A stretch of DNA of 64,000 nucleotides from Alteromonas stellipolaris. Its GTDB lineage: Bacteria; Pseudomonadota; Gammaproteobacteria; Enterobacterales; Alteromonadaceae. The notes beneath the pieces were generated by a model that saw only the letters and a program-made list of their open reading frames with translations, was not told the DNA's origin and searched no databases. Shown in pieces: positions 61,223 through 64,000 of the stretch (its first letter is position 1; each line of letters opens with the position of its first letter). The DNA lies in NCBI RefSeq assembly GCF_001562115.1, contig NZ_CP013926.1:1364001-1428000 (forward strand). The letters are read 5' to 3'. The translations under genes and the position numbers were made by a program.

Positions 61223-62980
61223 TTAACGCCCTACCGCAACGCCTTCACGTCTTGGATCCGCACCGCCAATAATCTTACCCGACTTAATTTGAATACCGTG
61301 TAAACCACTGTTTAAGTCGACAACCTTTACATTATGCCCTAACGCTTTTAACGGCGCTTCGAGTTCAGCAATAGGCGTTCCTTTTTCAAGGGCGGTGTAA
61401 TCATTTCGGTTCGTGATTTTAGGTAAATTAATAGCCTGTTGGATGTCTAATCCAAAATCCAGTACGCCCACTAACGTTTGCGCCACGTAACTTACAATAC
61501 GAGAGCCACCAGGAGAGCCTACTACCACTTCCAGCTCACCTTCCTTGTCGAATACCATTGTTGGGCTCATCGCGCTTCGTGGGCGCTTACCTGGCTCAAC
61601 ACGGTTAGGGACAGGGAAACGATTCTGGGTAGGTGAAAACGAAAAGTCGGTTAATTGGTTATTTAGCAAGAAACCACCAACCATTAAACCCGAACCAAAC
61701 ATAAATTCGATACTTGTGGTCATCGACACCGCATTGCCTTCTTTATCGACAATAGAGAAGTGCGATGTATTTGGCTGTTCCATGTTACTGCCAAGACTAA
61801 TATTGGCATCGCCGTAAGGGTTGCCCGCACGCACACGTCGCCACTTCTTATCTGGTGCAATACCTTCAGCGCGGCGGTGTAAATACGCAGTGTTAATCAT
61901 GGCTGCAAACGGTAGGTTGGTAAAATCACTATCCGCTATGTATTTTTCTCTGTCGGCGTAGGCCAGCGCGCTTGATTGAGTAAAAACGTTTGCGAATTCT
62001 ACAGAATCAGGCGTGAAGGAAGAAAAATCCTGCCCTTCTAGCATTTTGAGAATTTGGTACACGTTAATACCGCCCGAACTTGGCGGTGCCATGCCACAAA
62101 TCTGTTTTTCACGATACAAGCCACACACTGGTTCACGTTGAATAGGTTCGTAGGCGGCCAAGTCTTCTGTCGTCATTTGACCTGGGTTGATTGATGCAGA
62201 ATTCACCGTTTTAACGATTTTTTCTGCTAATTCGCCTTTATACAGATAATCAGTACCGTTTGCGGCAAGACCTTTCAACGTTTTAGCCAGTTGCTTGTTC
62301 TTACGTATCGCGCCTTCTTTTAACGGAAGCCCTGCAGGAAAGAAATACGTAGAACTGGTTGGAAACGTTTTTAAACCTGGGTGGTAGTCAAGGGCAATAA
62401 GTTTAGCTAGTCGTGGAGATACACGAAACCCTTCGGTTGCCGTTTTAATAGTATCGTCAAACAGTGTATTCCACGGCAAGTTGCCGAATTCACTTTGTGC
62501 AGTTTCTAGCGCTTTAATCGCACCAGGCACACCTACCGATTTTCCGCCTACTACGGCATCCAGCCAACGCATAGGCTTGTTGCCTTCCATAAACCAATGG
62601 GCGTTTACGGCTGCAGGCGCGGTTTCTCTGCCATCAAAGGTGTGCAGCACTTTATTTTTGTTGTCCCAATACAATATAAACGCGCCGCCACCAATACCAG
62701 AGGACTGTGGTTCAACAAGTGATAACATTGATTGCACTGCAACGGCAGCATCAATGGCGCTTCCACCTTTCGCCAATATGTTTTTGCCTGCCCATGAAGC
62801 GTATGGGTTAGCCGCTACCACCATGTAATCTTCAGCAGCAAAGGCTTTTTTATCCACGTATCCAGTGGCCGCCTCTGGCTCCCCTACTTCTCTTACTTGT
62901 TGTGCATTAGCAGACACCAACAGGCAGCTTGAAACTGCAATGGCTAAAAACGATGAACTAAACCATGAACCACGTTTCAA
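61223..62980 (-). CDS. ggt: Gamma-glutamyltranspeptidase
   Basis: The 585 aa protein hydrolyses or transfers the gamma-glutamyl group of glutathione in the periplasm. Signal peptide of about 26 residues ending SANA. The self-cleavage nucleophile is Thr in NTSHFSIVDKEGNAVSMTTS (about 400), with GSPGGSRI near the C-terminus. It is in one transcription unit with the enoyl-CoA hydratase gene, 15 nt upstream. Confidence 0.93.
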   Translation of the reverse strand: MKRGSWFSSSFLAIAVSSCLLVSANAQQVREVGEPEAATGYVDKKAFAAEDYMVVAANPYASWAGKNILAKGGSAIDAAVAVQSMLSLVEPQSSGIGGGAFILYWDNKNKVLHTFDGRETAPAAVNAHWFMEGNKPMRWLDAVVGGKSVGVPGAIKALETAQSEFGNLPWNTLFDDTIKTATEGFRVSPRLAKLIALDYHPGLKTFPTSSTYFFPAGLPLKEGAIRKNKQLAKTLKGLAANGTDYLYKGELAEKIVKTVNSASINPGQMTTEDLAAYEPIQREPVCGLYREKQICGMAPPSSGGINVYQILKMLEGQDFSSFTPDSVEFANVFTQSSALAYADREKYIADSDFTNLPFAAMINTAYLHRRAEGIAPDKKWRRVRAGNPYGDANISLGSNMEQPNTSHFSIVDKEGNAVSMTTSIEFMFGSGLMVGGFLLNNQLTDFSFSPTQNRFPVPNRVEPGKRPRSAMSPTMVFDKEGELEVVVGSPGGSRIVSYVAQTLVGVLDFGLDIQQAINLPKITNRNDYTALEKGTPIAELEAPLKALGHNVKVVDLNSGLHGIQIKSGKIIGGADPRREGVAVGR

Positions 62981-62995
62981 AATATGACTTCCTCT

Positions 62996-63760
62996 TTATT
63001 TAAATTTCTCCGGATTGATCGGACGTTTTGACAAAAACGCATCAAACGCTTCACGCGCTGCCTCTGAATCCATAGCTTGACCAAACACATCGAATTCAAT
63101 ATCCATATAATGATGGGTAGATTCCACATCATTCTTTAACAGTGATTTGGTTTGCATCAATGCAAATGAGGGCTTTGCCACCAGCTTTTTACATACCGAT
63201 GCCACTTTTTCGGTTAACACCTCGGCAGAATAGCTACCAGTAATTAACCCAAACTGACAGGCATCTTCTGTGCCAAATGGTTCGCCTAACATCAGCCACT
63301 CACTGGCTTTTACATGTCCTGCCAGTTTCGGAAGAAGATAACTTGAAGCAAATTCAGGAACAAGGCCTAAGTTGATGAATGGTAGAACAAATCGGGTGTT
63401 TGTCTCAGCGTAGATAAAATCACAATGTAAAAGCATAGTCGTGCCTATACCTACAGCCATGCCATGTACTTGAGCCACCACCGGCACTTTGCAATTTATT
63501 AGCCCGCGCATAAATGCCGCCGATTCATTAACATCATCCCCTTCTTTGCGCCCTGCAAAATCACTAATGTCGTTACCTGAAGTGAAGCAGTCCCCTTCAC
63601 CACGAAACAGCACTGTCTTAATGCTATCGTCATTTTCAATACTAAATAATGCATCAGCCATGGCCTGATACATTTCTCGGGTTAAGGCGTTTTTCTTCTC
63701 TGGGCGATTGATGGTGATCGTTAAGATCCCGTTTTTCTTTTCACTTAAAATTAGAGACAT
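62996..63760 (-). CDS. Enoyl-CoA hydratase/isomerase family protein
   Basis: The 254 aa protein is a crotonase-fold enzyme with LFRGEGDCFTSGNDISDF (oxyanion hole Gly-Asp) and VAQVHGMAVGIGTTMLLHCD. It acts on acyl-CoA double bonds. It is a probable beta-oxidation accessory isoform; exact substrate unknown. It precedes ggt in the same orientation. Confidence 0.85.
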   Translation of the reverse strand: MSLILSEKKNGILTITINRPEKKNALTREMYQAMADALFSIENDDSIKTVLFRGEGDCFTSGNDISDFAGRKEGDDVNESAAFMRGLINCKVPVVAQVHGMAVGIGTTMLLHCDFIYAETNTRFVLPFINLGLVPEFASSYLLPKLAGHVKASEWLMLGEPFGTEDACQFGLITGSYSAEVLTEKVASVCKKLVAKPSFALMQTKSLLKNDVESTHHYMDIEFDVFGQAMDSEAAREAFDAFLSKRPINPEKFK

Positions 63761-63899
63761 CTGTCACCTCTTGATATTTTTATGATTGTTATATAGGTGG
63801 AAGCCGACGAAAAAAGCAATTTTACCGATAACGCTTTCCACCCTACTGGCAATTTTATGTATCATACCCAGCACACACGGATTACTAAAATAAATAACA

Positions 63900-64000
63900 A
63901 TGATGATGTCACTACCGGTCTCACCTAAGTATAGCGTAGGCCCACTTATTTTAGCGCTTTGCGCTATCGTCGCTTTTTTCTTAGAACCCCTCTCTGGTGA
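63900..64000 (+). CDS. N-terminus of a membrane protein (partial)
   Basis: MMMSLPVSPKYSVGPLILAL continues with LCAIVAFFLEPLSG and runs off the right edge. One hydrophobic helix is visible. It resembles the start of SLC13/DASS-type anion transporters, but only about 33 residues can be seen. Confidence 0.45.
   Translation, partial: MMMSLPVSPKYSVGPLILALCAIVAFFLEPLSG

Overview
The window reads as chromosome of a marine gammaproteobacterium of the Alteromonadales, most like Alteromonas. The basis is protein character (BamC, BepA, PerM, CmoA/CmoB and Hda of gammaproteobacterial type), the gene orders dapA-bamC-purC and perM/bepA/arsC-like, paired spondin-domain proteins, a full-length FadE and a glucosylglycerate solute cluster. 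This is inferred from gene content; no rRNA or tRNA gene was seen.

Layout. 1-866: end of a two-component operon (OmpR-type regulator, start of its sensor kinase). 998-4689: two spondin-domain secreted proteins and a large lipoprotein. 4962-6398: a MerR-type regulator and an NAD-dependent epimerase/reductase with a MerR-style promoter between them. About 6441-17413: accessory region, a minus-strand integron cassette array with no integrase in the window (CALIN-like). It holds 12 cassette genes or remnants separated by attC sites of about 68-116 bp. They encode an acetyltransferase, a methyltransferase, a lipoprotein, a PIN-domain protein, small membrane proteins, a zinc-ribbon coiled-coil protein and unknowns. 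Three copies of one IS1111-type element (IS110 family) lie in it in the same orientation at attC positions: one full length (12428-14003) and two remnants. The full copy has Val where the family has a catalytic Glu. It carries a structured non-coding right end that contains attC-like words, and an inverted repeat that could hide its own ribosome binding site.

17626-30580: a GST-like protein; a four-gene ABC exporter/TonB receptor operon; a DMT-family exporter; dapA-bamC-purC; divergent gcvR-bcp. 30619-37715: perM, bepA, a TlpA-like thioredoxin, arsC-like, WrbA-like, DUF2069 and a lipoprotein with a zinc-protease motif. 37868-42660: hda with a DUF2066 protein, then purM-purN-DUF3108. 42960-48867: fadE, a CAP-domain protein with an odd start, an orphan NarL-type regulator, cmoA and cmoB (tRNA wobble uridine modification).

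48963-53650: four tightly packed genes that together could make, recycle and salvage glucosylglycerate: glycerate kinase, phosphatase, glucosyl-phosphoglycerate synthase and a GH13 phosphorylase. 53801-57069: moeA, a MATE pump and a MocA-like cytidylyltransferase. 57148-59165: a MoxR ATPase and VWA protein pair. 59367-64000: cysK, a small lipoprotein, gamma-glutamyltranspeptidase, an enoyl-CoA hydratase and the start of a membrane protein.

The housekeeping blocks look ordinary. The most unusual biology is the cassette array and its repeated attC-targeted insertion element.
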